A stretch of 64,000 nt of DNA, taken from the NCBI RefSeq assembly GCF_021582895.2, contig NZ_CP091139.2, forward strand, positions 62,001 to 126,000, read 5' to 3'. The position numbers and the translations under genes are program-made. A model generated the notes under the pieces. The model ran no database searches and was not told the DNA's origin. It worked only from the letters and a program-made list of their open reading frames with translations. This document shows positions 21,036 to 35,377 of this stretch, piece after piece; positions within the stretch are counted from its first letter, which is position 1; each line of letters starts with the position of its first letter. Source of the DNA: Microbacterium elymi (lineage in GTDB: Bacteria; Actinomycetota; Actinomycetes; Actinomycetales; Microbacteriaceae).

Positions 21036-21266
21036 ATGAGCAACCCCATCGCCGACCCCGGCCACGGACACTCGCCGGCCGCCTGGACCGCCGTGATCAT
21101 CATGCTGGTGGGGGCCGCCATCGGCACGACGGCGTTCTTCCTGGACGTCCCGTGGCTGGTCTGGAGCGCTGTGGTGCTGATGGTGATCGGCCTGATCGCC
21201 GGCTGGGTGGTGTCCAAGGCGGGCTACGGCATCAACGGTCCGAAGTACGCCCCCAAAGAGCATTGA
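21036..21266 (+). CDS. HGxxPAAW-family small membrane protein
   Basis: 76 residues. The motif HGHSPAAW (about 10-17) names the family, followed by two membrane helices (about 18-35 and 40-60) and a short tail. Conserved in actinobacteria between the Trp-associated membrane protein and trpC; function unknown. AAGGAGCCCC precedes ATG 21036. Two bases separate it from trpC. Confidence 0.88.
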   Translation: MSNPIADPGHGHSPAAWTAVIIMLVGAAIGTTAFFLDVPWLVWSAVVLMVIGLIAGWVVSKAGYGINGPKYAPKEH

Positions 21267-21268
21267 GC

Positions 21269-22055
21269 ATGCTCGCCGACCTGACGGCCGGCTCGGTCCA
21301 GGACGCCCGCTCGCGTGAAGTGGAGCGCCCGCTGGCGGTGCTCGAGGCCGCTGCGCTGGCACAGCGCCCGGCGGTCGACGCGCGCGCGGCGCTGGCGCCC
21401 GCCGACCGGGTGAAGATCATCGCCGAGGTCAAGCGGGCCAGTCCCTCGCGCGGCGACCTCGCCGCGATCCCCGACCCCGCGTTGCAGGCCCGCCGCTACC
21501 AGGAGGGCGGGGCCAGCGCGATCTCGGTGCTGACCGAGCAGCGCCGGTTCAAGGGCAGCCTGGCCGATCTGGAGGCCGTGCGCGCGGCGGTGTCGCTGCC
21601 TGTCGCTGCGCAAGGACTTCATCGCCACCGAGTACCAGGTGCTCGAGGCGCGCGCCGCCGGCGCCGACCTGGTGCTGCTGATCGTGGCCGCCCTCGCGCA
21701 GGATCGGCTGTCGCGCCTGCACACGCTGATCGGCGACCTCGGCATGACGGCGCTGGTCGAGACGCACTCGGCGGACGAGGTCGATCGGGCCGCCGACATC
21801 GGCGCGCAGGCGATCGGGATCAACGCCCGCGACCTGACGACCTTCCAGCTCGATCGCGACCTGTTCGGCCGGCTGGTGGAGCGCGTGCCCGCCGGCGCCG
21901 TGAAGATCGCCGAGTCGGCGGTCCAGCAGCCGGAGGATGTCGCGCGCTACCGCGCCGCCGGGGCCGACGTCGTGCTCGTCGGCGAGGCGCTGGTCACCGG
22001 CGACCCGGTGGCCACGCTGCGCGCATTCCTGGGGCACGGAGAGGAGCGGGCATGA
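21269..22055 (+). CDS. trpC: Indole-3-glycerol-phosphate synthase (one frame break)
   Basis: About 261 residues. [16 protein letters not shown] (catalytic Lys/Glu region), [28 protein letters not shown] and [13 protein letters not shown] mark IGPS. It closes the indole ring of CdRP. At about 21609 CCTGTCGCTGCGC should be CCTGTGCTGCGC (GCTGC), restoring LPVLRKDF, which contains a catalytic lysine. The stop overlaps trpB (ATGA 22052-22055). Confidence 0.94.
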
Positions 22056-23266
22056 GCAGCCTGCGCGAGATGCACGGACCGTTCTTCGGCGAGTTCGGCG
22101 GACGCTACATGCCGGAGTCGCTGATCGCGGCGATCGACGAGCTCACCGCCGAGTACGAGGCGGCGATGGCTGATCCTGGGTTCCTGGCCGAGCTCGGACG
22201 AGCCTGCTGACCACGTACGCGGGCCGGCCCAGCCCGCTGACCGAGGTGGGCCGCTTCGCCGAGCACGCCGGCGGCGGCCGCGTGTTCCTCAAGCGCGAGG
22301 ACCTCAACCACACGGGCTCGCACAAGATCAACAACGTGATCGGCCAGGCGCTGCTGACCAAGCGGCTCGGCAAGACGCGGGTGATCGCCGAGACCGGTGC
22401 CGGCCAGCACGGCGTGGCCACCGCGACCGCGGCGGCCCTGTTCGGCTTCGACTGCACCATCTACATGGGCGAGGTCGACACCGAGCGGCAGGCGCTGAAC
22501 GTCGCCCGGATGCGGCTGCTGGGAGCCGAGGTGATCGCGGTCACGACCGGGTCGCGCACGTTGAAAGACGCGATCAACGAGGCCTACCGCGACTGGGTCG
22601 CCAGCGTCGAGACCACCAACTACATCTTCGGCACGGCGGCTGGGCCCCACCCGTTCCCGGCCATGGTCCGGGACTTCCAGAAGATCATCGGCGAAGAGGC
22701 CCGCGCGCAGCTGCTGGAGCGGGTGGGCCGGCTTCCCGACGCGGTCGTGGCGTGCGTCGGCGGCGGGTCGAACGCGATCGGCATGTTCGACGCGTTCCTG
22801 GACGACGAGGGCGTGGCCCTGTACGGCGTGGAGGCGGCCGGCGACGGCGTCGACACCGACCGGCATGCGGCATCCATCGAACGCGGCGGCGTGGGGGTGC
22901 TGCACGGCGCGAAGACGTACGTGCTGCAGGACGAGGACGGACAGACCGTCGAGTCCCACTCGATCTCGGCCGGCCTGGACTACCCCGGGGTCGGGCCGGA
23001 GCACGCCTGGCTCGCCTCGATCGGCCGCGCCCGCTACATCCCCGCCACCGACGACGAGGCCATGCAGGCGCTGCGCCTGCTCAGCCGCACCGAGGGCATC
23101 ATCCCCGCCATCGAATCCGCGCACGCCCTGGCCGGGGCGATCCGGATCGGCCGTGAACTCGGCCCCGACGCCGTGCTGGCGATCTCGCTCAGCGGCCGCG
23201 GCGACAAGGACATGGACACCGCCGCTCGCTACTTCGAGCTCTACGACGAAGGAGCAAGCCGGATGA
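22052..23266 (+). CDS. trpB: Tryptophan synthase beta chain (two frame breaks, one at its stop)
   Basis: About 404 residues. [14 protein letters not shown] carries the PLP lysine; [20 protein letters not shown] and [12 protein letters not shown] bind the cofactor. Breaks: about 22196 (GGACGAGCCTG for GGACGCAGCCTG, deletion on GCAGC) and about 23256 (GAGCAAGCCGG for GAGCAGCCGG). As written, the second change removes the stop and runs trpB into trpA; with it corrected trpB ends DEGAAG with TGA 23264-23266 overlapping the trpA ATG, the same ATGA overlap used elsewhere in these operons. Confidence 0.94.
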
Positions 23267-24069
23267 CCTCGCGTGTCGCCGCCGCCATCGACGCCGCCCA
23301 GGCGGCCGGACGCGGCGTGTTCGTCGGCTACCTGCCGGTCGGCTACCCCGACCTGCGCACGAGTATCGAGGCGGCGGTGACCCTCGCCGAGAACGGTGCC
23401 GACATCCTCGAGCTCGGCCCGCCGTACTCCGACCCGGTGATGGACGGGCCCGTGATCCAGGAGGCCGCGCAGGCCTCGCTGTCGGCCGGGTTCAAAGTGC
23501 GCGACCTGTTCCCGGCCATCCGTGAGATCACCGAGCGGACCGGCGTGCCGGTGCTGGTCATGACCTACTGGAACCTCGTGCTCCAGCACGGCGTCGACCG
23601 GTTCGCGGACGATCTGGCCGCCGCCGGCGGCGCCGGCCTGATCACGCCCGACATCACCCCGGACGCGGCGGCCGAATGGATCGCGGCCAGCGAGCGCACC
23701 GGACTGGACCGGGTCTTCCTCGCCGCGCCGACCTCGACGGACGAGCGCCTCGACCTGATCGTGCGCAACTCCACCGGCTTCATCTACACCGTCTCCACGA
23801 TGGGCACCACGGGGGAGCGAGCGGAATTGGATGCCGCGGCCCGCACGCTCGTGGCGCGCCTGCGTGCCCACGGGGCCGGGCACTGCTGCGTCGGCATCGG
23901 CGTCTCCACGGCCGATCACGTCGCGGACGTGCTCGAGTACGCCGACGGCGCCATCGTGGGCACCGCCCTGGTCCGTGCGCTGCGCGACGGCGGCCTGGAC
24001 GGCCTCGCGGCCACCGCGCGCGCCTTGGCCGGCGGCACCGCGCTCAGGGCCGGACGGACGAGCGCTTAG
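23263..24069 (+). CDS. trpA: Tryptophan synthase alpha chain
   Basis: 268 residues. Splits indole-3-glycerol phosphate and channels indole to Trp[28 protein letters not shown] (catalytic Glu and Asp) and [11 protein letters not shown] are the family blocks. ATG 23263 is preceded by GAAGGAG, a good ribosome site inside the trpB end. Intact; last gene of the cluster, followed at once by the lgt promoter. Confidence 0.95.
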   Translation: MTSRVAAAIDAAQAAGRGVFVGYLPVGYPDLRTSIEAAVTLAENGADILELGPPYSDPVMDGPVIQEAAQASLSAGFKVRDLFPAIREITERTGVPVLVMTYWNLVLQHGVDRFADDLAAAGGAGLITPDITPDAAAEWIAASERTGLDRVFLAAPTSTDERLDLIVRNSTGFIYTVSTMGTTGERAELDAAARTLVARLRAHGAGHCCVGIGVSTADHVADVLEYADGAIVGTALVRALRDGGLDGLAATARALAGGTALRAGRTSA

Positions 24070-24072
24070 ACT
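24067..24072 (+). promoter_or_regulatory. -10 box (TAGACT) placing lgt as leaderless
   Basis: TAGACT, seven bases, then ATG 24080. No ribosome site is present in between, which fits a leaderless transcript. Confidence 0.6.
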
Positions 24073-24079
24073 CGAGACC

Positions 24080-25048
24080 ATGACGTTCGCCAGCATCCCG
24101 AGCCCCTCCGTCAGCTATTTCGACGTCGGGCCGCTGCGCATCCACTTCTACGCGCTGTGCATCATCGCGGGCATCATCGTGGCCACGCTGCTGACGAATC
24201 GCCGGCTCACCAAGCGGGGCGCGGAACCGTGGGTCGTCATCGACATCGCGCTGCTGGCCGTGCCGCTGGCGATCATCTGCGCGCGCATCTACCACGTGCT
24301 CACGCACTGGTCGTTCTACTTCGGCCCGGGTCAGAACCCCTGGAGCGCGCTGTTCATCTGGGAGGGCGGGATCGCCATCTACGGTGCCCTCATCGGCGGC
24401 GCCGTCGGGGCCTACCTCGGCTGCCGGTGGACCGGCATCCGCTTCTGGACCTTCGCCGACGCGCTGGCCCCGGGCCTGATCATCGCGCAGGCGATGGGCC
24501 GGCTGGGCAACTACTTCAACCACGAGCTGTTCGGGCTGCCCACCGACCTGCCCTGGGGCCTGCAGATCGAGGCCACGAACCCCGCGTTCCCGGCCGGTCT
24601 GCCGGCGGGCACGCTGTTCCACCCCACGTTCCTGTACGAGATGATCTGGAACCTGCTGGGTGCGGCCGTGCTGCTGTGGGCCGGTCAGCGGTTCCGGCTG
24701 CAGTGGGGGCGCCTGTTCGGCCTCTACCTGATCTGGTACAGCGCCGGTCGGATCGTGTGGGAGTCGATCCGGATCGATCCGAGCGATGTCTTCCTCGGTC
24801 TGCGCACGAACGTGTGGGCGGCGATCGTCGGCGTCGTGGTCGGTCTGGTGATCATGATCGTCCAGACGCGACGGCATCCGGGCTTCGAGCCTTCGCCGTA
24901 TCGACCGGGACGGGAGTGGAAGGGCTCGGGGGCTGTACAATCGGGGAACACCCTCGACTTCGTCGATCTCAGCGCACCTGACGCCGACGAGGATTCCCCG
25001 GCCGGCGCCACGAACGCCGCGTCCGACCCCGCAGTCGCAGTGAAGTAG
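24080..25048 (+). CDS. lgt: Prolipoprotein diacylglyceryl transferase
   Basis: 322 residues, intact polytopic membrane enzyme that moves diacylglycerol from phosphatidylglycerol to the lipobox cysteine. Seven or so hydrophobic helices; the signature GRLGNYFNHELFGLPTD (about 146-162) with its essential Arg/Asn, plus WEGGIAIYGALIGG and HPTFLYEM. The cytoplasmic C tail (about 270-322) is hydrophilic and variable. Together with lnt at 57512 the window encodes both acyl-transfer ends of lipoprotein maturation. Confidence 0.95.
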   Translation: MTFASIPSPSVSYFDVGPLRIHFYALCIIAGIIVATLLTNRRLTKRGAEPWVVIDIALLAVPLAIICARIYHVLTHWSFYFGPGQNPWSALFIWEGGIAIYGALIGGAVGAYLGCRWTGIRFWTFADALAPGLIIAQAMGRLGNYFNHELFGLPTDLPWGLQIEATNPAFPAGLPAGTLFHPTFLYEMIWNLLGAAVLLWAGQRFRLQWGRLFGLYLIWYSAGRIVWESIRIDPSDVFLGLRTNVWAAIVGVVVGLVIMIVQTRRHPGFEPSPYRPGREWKGSGAVQSGNTLDFVDLSAPDADEDSPAGATNAASDPAVAVK

Positions 25049-25121
25049 TCCTGCGCGCAGAATTCTCCTCTGTCTCTGGGCCGACGTCGTCCCATCCTGA
25101 TCTCATGTGAGGACGACAAGT

Positions 25122-29687
<4,566 letters not shown>

Positions 29688-29695
<8 letters not shown>

Positions 29696-31151
29696 CCCGA
29701 AGGGATTCCTGAAGATCACCGAGCGCGAGCTGCCGCCCCGGCGCCCGGTGCCGGTGCGCATCATGGACTGGAAGGAGGTCTACCAGCCCACCGATCTGCC
29801 GATGGTGCAGCGCCAGGCCACCCGCTGCATGGACTGCGGCGTCCCGTTCTGCCACCAGGGCTGCCCGCTGGGAAACCTCATTCCCGAGTGGAACGACCTG
29901 ACCCGCCGGGACGAGATGCATGCCGCCAGCGAACGGCTTGCACGCGACCAACAACTTCCCCGAGCTGACCGGGCGCCTCTGCCCGGCCCCGTGCGAGAGC
30001 GCGTGCGTCCTGGGCATCAACCAGCCCGCGGTCACGATCAAGCGGATCGAGCAGACGATCGCCGACGAGGCGTTCGCCAACGGCTGGATCGAGCCCGAGC
30101 TTCCCGGGCGGATCAGCGGCAAGACCGTGGCGGTCGTCGGATCGGGGCCGGCCGGCCTCGCCGCCGCTCAGCAGCTCACGCGCGCCGGGCACACCGTGGC
30201 CGTCTTCGAGCGGGATGACCGTATTGGCGGACTGCTGCGCTACGGCATCCCGGACTTCAAGCTCGAGAAGGAGGTGCTGGATGCCCGCCTGCGGCAGATG
30301 ACCGCGGAGGGCACCAAGTTCCGTCCGGGCGTGGCGATCGGCCGGGACATCTCCTGGACCGAGCTCGGGCGCGGTACGACGCCGTCGTCATCGCGACCGG
30401 ATCGACCGTGCCGCGCGAGCTGCCCCTTCCCGGGCGGGATGCCGACGGCATCCACTTCGCGATGGACTACCTCGTGCAGGCCAACCGGGTGGTCGCCGGT
30501 GACCAGGTCGCCGACCAGATCACGGCAGCAGGCAAGCACGTGATCGTGATCGGCGGCGGCGACACCGGCTCGGACTGCATCGGCACCGCCCACCGCCAGG
30601 GGGCGCGGTCGGTGACCAACCTCGCCATCGGACGGCAGCCCTCCTCCGACCGGCCCGAGCATCAGCCCTGGCCGATGTTCCCGACGGTGTTCGAGGTGCA
30701 GTCCTCCCACGAGGAGGGCGGCGAGCGCGCCTATCTCGCCTCGACCGTCGAGTTCCTCACCGACGAGTCGGGTGCGGTGCGCGCCCTGCGCGTGGCCGAG
30801 ACCGAATACGTCGACGGCTCGCGCGTCCCGCGCGCGGGCACGGAGCGGGAGATTCCCGCCGACCTCGTCCTCATCTCGATGGGCTTCACCGGCCCCGAGC
30901 CCGGTGCCGCCGAAGAGCTCGAGCTGCCGCTGACCGGACGAGGCGCCCTGGACCGTGCCCAGGACTACCAGACGGCGCAGGAGGGCGTGTTCGTGGCCGG
31001 CGACGCCGGTCGCGGGCAGTCCCTGATCGTGTGGGCGATCGCCGAAGGGCGAGCCGCCGCCGCGGAGGTCGATCGCTACCTGGCCGGCGAGTCCGCGCTG
31101 CCCGTTCCCATCGGGCCCGACGAAGTCGCAATCGGTGTGCGCCCCGCGTAG
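29688..31151 (+). CDS. gltD: Glutamate synthase small subunit (two frame breaks)
   Basis: About 487 residues. N-terminal cysteine cluster [20 protein letters not shown] for Fe-S centres, FAD loop [19 protein letters not shown], and NADPH loop [20 protein letters not shown]. Feeds electrons to GltB. Breaks at about 29938 (CGGCTTGCACG for CGGCTGCACG, giving [18 protein letters not shown]) and about 30370 (GAGCTCGGGCG for GAGCTGCGGGCG), both on GCTGC. ATG 29688 overlaps the gltB end by eight bases; the TAG stop also starts the pyk -10 box. Confidence 0.94.
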
Positions 31152-31154
31152 GCT
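31149..31154 (+). promoter_or_regulatory. -10 box (TAGGCT) for pyk
   Basis: TAGGCT sharing its first three bases with the gltD stop; predicted start near 31161 gives a 72-nt leader that is unusually A/C-rich and almost free of G. Confidence 0.45.
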
Positions 31155-31232
31155 GGCAGGCGGCGCCATTCTTTGCCAAACCCCTTAACAAAACCCAAGC
31201 CCAACAAAACGAAACGCGGAGTACAACCCGGT

Positions 31233-32680
31233 ATGAGACGCGCGAAGATCGTCGCTACCCTCGGCCCCGCCACGTCGTCGTATGAGATGGTCCGCGCGAT
31301 CATCGACGCCGGTGTGGATGTGGCCCGCTTCAACCTCAGCCACGGCGACTACTCCGTGCACGAGAACAATTTCGCCAATGTGCGCAAGGCCGCCGAGGAC
31401 GCGAAGCGCGCCGTCGCCGCGCTGGTCGACCTGCAGGGCCCGAAGATCCGGCTCGGCCGATTCGCCGACGGTCCGCACGACCTGGCCGAAGGCGATGTCT
31501 TCAAGATCACGACCGAAGACATCGTGGGGACGAAGGACATCGTCTCGACGACCTTCAAGGGCTGCCCGAGGACGCCAAGCCCGGCGACTTCCTGCTCATC
31601 GACGACGGCAAGGTCCGGGTGCAGGTCGAGTCCGTGGACGGACCGGTCGTGACCACGCGCGTCATCGTGGGCGGGCCGGTCTCGAACAACAAGGGCATCA
31701 ATCTGCCCGGTGTCGCCGTGAACGTGCCGGCGCTGAGCGAGAAGGATGAGGCGGATCTGCGCTGGGGCTTGCGCACTGGAGCCGACATCATCGCACTGTC
31801 GTTCGTGCGGGATGCCGCCGACGTCACCCGCGTGCACGAGATCATGGCGGAGGAGGGCCGGCGGGTCCCCGTCATCGCGAAGATCGAGAAGCCGCAGGCG
31901 GTGGACCATCTCGAGGCCATCATCGACGCCTTCGACGGCATCATGGTCGCCCGCGGCGACCTCGGCGTCGAGCTTGCCGCTGGAGGCCGTGCCGATCGTG
32001 CAGAAGCGCGCGGTCGAGCTGTGCCGGCGGATGGCCAAGCCCGTGATCGTGGCCACCCAGATGCTCGAGACGATGATCAGCAACCCGGTGCCGACCCGCG
32101 CCGAGACCAGCGACGTCGCCAACGCCGTGCTCGACGGCGCCGACGCGGTGATGCTCTCCGGTGAGACGAGCGTGGGAGAGTACCCCGTCGTCGTCGTGCA
32201 GACGATGGCCCGGATCATCGAATCGACCGAGGAGCACGGCCTGGAGCGCATCCTGCCGCTCGGCACGAAGCCGCGCACCCAGGGTGGGGCGATCACCGCC
32301 GCCGCCCTCGAGGTCGCCGAGTTCATCGACGCGAAGTACGTGTGCATCTTCACCGAGTCCGGCGACACGGCGCGGCGCATGTCGCGGCTGCGCCCGAAGA
32401 TGCCGATGATCGCCTTCACACCCGACCCGGCCATCCGCCGTCGGATGGCGCTGACCTGGGGCATCCACTCGACGCTCGTGGAGCACGTGCCGCACACCGA
32501 CCGGATGTTCATCCAGGTCGATGACTACCTGCTCGGCAGGAACCTGGCCGAGGTCGGCGACAAGGTCGTGGTGATCTCCGGATCCCCTCCGGGATCATCG
32601 GCTCGACCAACGACATCCGCATCCACAAGGTCGGCGACGCCCGCGACGGCGCCGCACCGATCTACCGCGACGAGAAGTAG
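31233..32680 (+). CDS. pyk: Pyruvate kinase (three frame breaks)
   Basis: About 482 residues, usual length. [54 protein letters not shown] (catalytic Lys), [14 protein letters not shown] and [10 protein letters not shown] are the canonical blocks. Converts PEP and ADP to pyruvate and ATP. Breaks at about 31560 (AAGGGCTGCC for AAGGGGCTGCC), about 31977 (GAGCTTGCCGC for GAGCTGCCGC) and about 32592 (CCGGGATC for CCGGGGATC). ATG 31233 is preceded by GCGGAG. Confidence 0.95.
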
Positions 32681-32710
32681 TCCCACGGGCGCCGGCGTGG
32701 AAGATGCCGG

Positions 32711-33871
32711 ATGAGCACGCCGGCGGCCGTGGGCAGGCGCGTGCACTGGGTCGAGCTGCTGTTCGACCTGGTCCTGGTGACGGCCGTCGGCCAGATCGCC
32801 CGCGGGCTGCACGGCGCACCCGGTCCGGCGCAGTTCGCCGCGGCGGCCGCGCTGCTGGCCGCGGTCTGGTGGGCGTGGATCAATGCCAGTCTCACGATGA
32901 ACCTCTTCGGCGCGCGGGTCACGCCGCTGATCTGGGTCTGCGTGGGCCTCGCGATGGCGGCCGTCGGGCTGATGGCGGCGGCCGCCCCGGACGCGTTCGG
33001 CGCCCGTGCGGCGGGGTTCGCGATCGGCAATGCGGCCATCCGCCTGGTGTGGATGGTGCCCTGGCTGCTCGGGCGGCGCAAAGTGCGGGTGCCGTGGTGG
33101 CGGCCGGTGGTCTACTGCGCGCTGCCGGCGGCGATCTGGCTCGCATCGATCCCGCTTCCGGCCCCGGTGCGCACCGGGCTGTGGCTGCTGGCGATCGCGG
33201 TGGAGATCGCCCTGCTGGCGCGCATCGGCGCCCGGGGTGGAACGATGGTGGACCAGCTCGACCTGGACCACATCATCGAGCGGGTGACCCTCGTCGTGGT
33301 GATCGCGTTCGGCGAGGTGCTGCTGTCGGTGATCGTCACGCTCGGCGCGCACTGGGCACCGCGCCCGCTCGTGGCCGCTGGGCTGGGATTCGCGGCCACC
33401 GTCGTGCTGGCCTGGACATTCTTCGCGCACGTCCCCGAGTCCGTCGAGCGCGGCCTGCACCGGCTGGCGCAGCAGGGGCGGATCGGCCGGCTGCGGGATG
33501 CGGTGATGTACCTGCCGTTCCTGCTGATCGCGGGGCTCGTGATGCTCTCTGCCGGAATCGGCACCGCGATCGCGGACAGCGCCGCAGTCCTCCCGCTCGG
33601 TGCGGTGATCTGTCTCGCGGCGGGTGTCAGTCTGCTGGCGCTGGCCAGCGCCGCGGAGTCCCTCCGCTACGGTGCGCCGTGGCGGGATGTCGCGCCCTGG
33701 GCGCCGCTGGGCATGGTCCTGCCCTGGGTGATGGTCGCCGTCGGCAGCTTCTGGACCGCCGTCCCCGTGCTGGTCACGCTGCTGGTGGTGGTCGTCGCCT
33801 ATGCCGTGCTGGTCGCGGTGAACGCCCGGCTCGTCCGGGTGCGGCGCGCCGAACCGCGAGCACGCCGCTGA
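32711..33871 (+). CDS. Low-temperature-requirement A (LtrA) family membrane protein
   Basis: 386 residues, ten to eleven membrane helices, intact. The N-terminal [18 protein letters not shown] and the later [18 protein letters not shown] are the LtrA signatures. First named from cold growth in Listeria; biochemical role unknown. It stands alone, 30 bases after pyk, with no clear ribosome site at the ATG. Confidence 0.88.
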   Translation: MSTPAAVGRRVHWVELLFDLVLVTAVGQIARGLHGAPGPAQFAAAAALLAAVWWAWINASLTMNLFGARVTPLIWVCVGLAMAAVGLMAAAAPDAFGARAAGFAIGNAAIRLVWMVPWLLGRRKVRVPWWRPVVYCALPAAIWLASIPLPAPVRTGLWLLAIAVEIALLARIGARGGTMVDQLDLDHIIERVTLVVVIAFGEVLLSVIVTLGAHWAPRPLVAAGLGFAATVVLAWTFFAHVPESVERGLHRLAQQGRIGRLRDAVMYLPFLLIAGLVMLSAGIGTAIADSAAVLPLGAVICLAAGVSLLALASAAESLRYGAPWRDVAPWAPLGMVLPWVMVAVGSFWTAVPVLVTLLVVVVAYAVLVAVNARLVRVRRAEPRARR

Positions 33872-33931
33872 TCGTCGGCCGATGCCGAGGTGAGACGTCC
33901 CTCATCCGTCCCGGAAGCGGCGCTGAACGGG

Positions 33932-34217
33932 TACTCTTGTAGAGGTCGACACCCGCAGCACACCGAGTCCCCAGCTCGGGTTGCGCCGTTCCCCAGACGT
34001 GCCGTGCTGCGTGGTTCTACCCGGTGGGTGTCGCGAGCCGTTGCTTTCCGGGCCTCTGCTCGCGGCACCCACTCCATGACAAGGGTCCGACTGATGGACA
34101 TCCCCGGTCTCGCTCCCCAGAAGCCGGACCGGTCTCGGATGCCATCGTCCTCCCGCCCCCAGAGCGTTCGAACAGGACTCACCATAGCGGGTCGTTGTCC
34201 CCCTTTTGGGGACAACC
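33932..34217 (+). ncRNA. Candidate structured RNA or leader in the 440-bp gap 33872-34312
   Basis: No protein fits this gap. A TACTCT -10-like box (33932-33937) would start RNA near 33944. Fold 1: CGACACCC 33947-33954 with GGGTGTCG 34026-34033, enclosing GCAGCAC 33955-33961 with GTGCTGC 34004-34010 and a hairpin CCGAG/CTCGG at 33963-33979. Fold 2: a 15-bp stem 34024-34038 with 34058-34072 (one G-U). Folds 1 and 2 share 34026-34033, so they exclude each other, as in a switch. A nine-pair hairpin at 34194-34216 follows. I cannot match a known RNA family (not rnpB, ssrA or SRP). It may be a trans-acting RNA or a long leader of the gene at 34313. Confidence 0.35.
34194..34216 (+). terminator. Hairpin GTTGTCCCC / GGGGACAAC
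   Basis: Perfect nine-base stem (34194-34202 with 34208-34216) and a CTTTT loop. No U tract. It would end the candidate RNA upstream. Confidence 0.5.
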
Positions 34218-34312
34218 ACCGAGTCTTCAGCAAACGCTCAGCTTTCCGGGTCACCCGGGCGTCCGGCGTAGGCTCCGACGCATGCATGGATGCGTCGCGA
34301 TGGGCGGTTCGG

Positions 34313-35188
34313 ATGTCTGAGTCGTCACTGGAGGAGGTCGCGGCCGAGCTGTACGCAGGGCCGCTCGACGCCTTCGTCGCGCAGCGGAACGCGCGCGCGA
34401 AGCAGGCGGGGGAGCGGGATGTCGGGGAGCAGATCCGTGCGCTGCGGAAGCCGTCGGTCGCCGCATGGGTGGTGAACGTGTTCGCCCGCGAACGCCGCGA
34501 CGAACTCGGCCAGGCGCTGCGGCTTGCGGACGAGCTTCGGGAGGCGCAGGCAGAGCTGGACGCGCCCGCTCTGGCGACGCTCGGTCGCCAGCGTCGTGCC
34601 CTCACTGCGCGGCTCGCTCAGGAAGCGGCCCAGCTGGCGACCGCACGCGGCGAACGTGTCACCGCATCCACGATCGAGGCGGTGCAGCAGACGATCGCCG
34701 CCGCGTTCTTCAACGCCGAGGCCGCGATCGCCGTCGCCTCCGGGCGATTGATCCGTGAGCTCGAGCCGTCCGCCGATGGCCCTGCAGACATCGAAGACGC
34801 CGTGGGCGGCGGACTGGGCGCGCCCTCGCCAGCCACAGCTCCACCACCTGTCGACGAGGTGAAGGCGCGACGCGAGCGTCGGGCAGCGGAACGTGCCGTG
34901 CACGACGCGGAGCAGCATGTCATCCGAGCACAGCGCGAGCTCGACAAGGCCGAGCGCGAGCTCAGCACGGCGACACGACGCCGCGAACAGCTCGGCGAGC
35001 GGGAGAGGAAGCTGAAGGCAGACCTCGTGGACGTGCAGGCCCGCCTGCAGAGCGCACGGGAGGATGTCGTGGATGCCGACGAGCAGCATGCCGCGGCGGA
35101 GCTGGCAGCCGAGAAGGCGAGTCGCGCGCTCGAAACCGCCCGCGGCGCGCTCGCGAGGCTCGAGGGAAGCAGTGGGGAGACCCAGTGA
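34313..35188 (+). CDS. Conserved coiled-coil protein of unknown function
   Basis: 291 residues, intact. The N terminus (AAELYAGPLDAFVAQRNARA and IRALRKPSVAAWVVN) is conserved among actinobacterial proteins with no assigned role. Residues about 178-285 are a long, highly charged helix (ERRAAERAVHDAEQHVIRAQ and onward), predicted coiled coil; a Pro/Ala linker (about 152-170) joins the two parts. No membrane segment or signal. ATG 34313 gives the family-like start; ATG 34286 in the same frame is closer to a TAGGCT box at 34269-34274 and would add nine residues. Overlaps no neighbour; tRNA-Leu follows on the other strand. Confidence 0.75.
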   Translation: MSESSLEEVAAELYAGPLDAFVAQRNARAKQAGERDVGEQIRALRKPSVAAWVVNVFARERRDELGQALRLADELREAQAELDAPALATLGRQRRALTARLAQEAAQLATARGERVTASTIEAVQQTIAAAFFNAEAAIAVASGRLIRELEPSADGPADIEDAVGGGLGAPSPATAPPPVDEVKARRERRAAERAVHDAEQHVIRAQRELDKAERELSTATRRREQLGERERKLKADLVDVQARLQSAREDVVDADEQHAAAELAAEKASRALETARGALARLEGSSGETQ

Positions 35189-35236
35189 GCCCGGTGGACG
35201 CTTCGCGCCACGTCCGCCGACTCGGGAGAAGAAATC

Positions 35237-35322
35237 TGGTGCCGGTGGTGGGACTCGAACCCACACGCCCTTGCGGGCAACCGATTTTGAGTCGGTCGCG
35301 TCTGCCATTCCGCCACACCGGC
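35237..35322 (-). tRNA. tRNA-Leu (anticodon CAA)
   Basis: 86 nt read on the minus strand from GCCGGTG (5' acceptor) to CACCGGC-A-CCA; the CCA is encoded. The anticodon arm ACCGA-CTCAAAA-TCGGT places CAA at 34-36, which reads UUG. The variable arm (TGCCCGCAAGGGCG) is long, as in class II tRNA-Leu, and the T arm contains GGTTCGAGTCC. Confidence 0.95.
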
Positions 35323-35365
35323 GCACGTGGATGTGCGGCTCGCACGCCGAACACTGACGATACCG

Positions 35366-35371
35366 TAGGAT
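35366..35371 (+). promoter_or_regulatory. -10 box (TAGGAT) placing the pdtaR gene as leaderless
   Basis: TAGGAT, six bases CTTAGG, then GTG 35378. Confidence 0.55.
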
Positions 35372-35377
35372 CTTAGG

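Noticed and set aside
22052..24069. A genuine TrpB-TrpA fusion enzyme
   Set aside because: The junction carries the GCAAGC error form; one base less restores a TrpB stop overlapping the trpA start, and trpA has its own ribosome site.
33890..34312. N-terminal extension of the coiled-coil protein back to about 33890
   Set aside because: The translation upstream of 34286 is not conserved-looking and covers the RNA-like hairpins; a -10 box at 34269 points to a later start.
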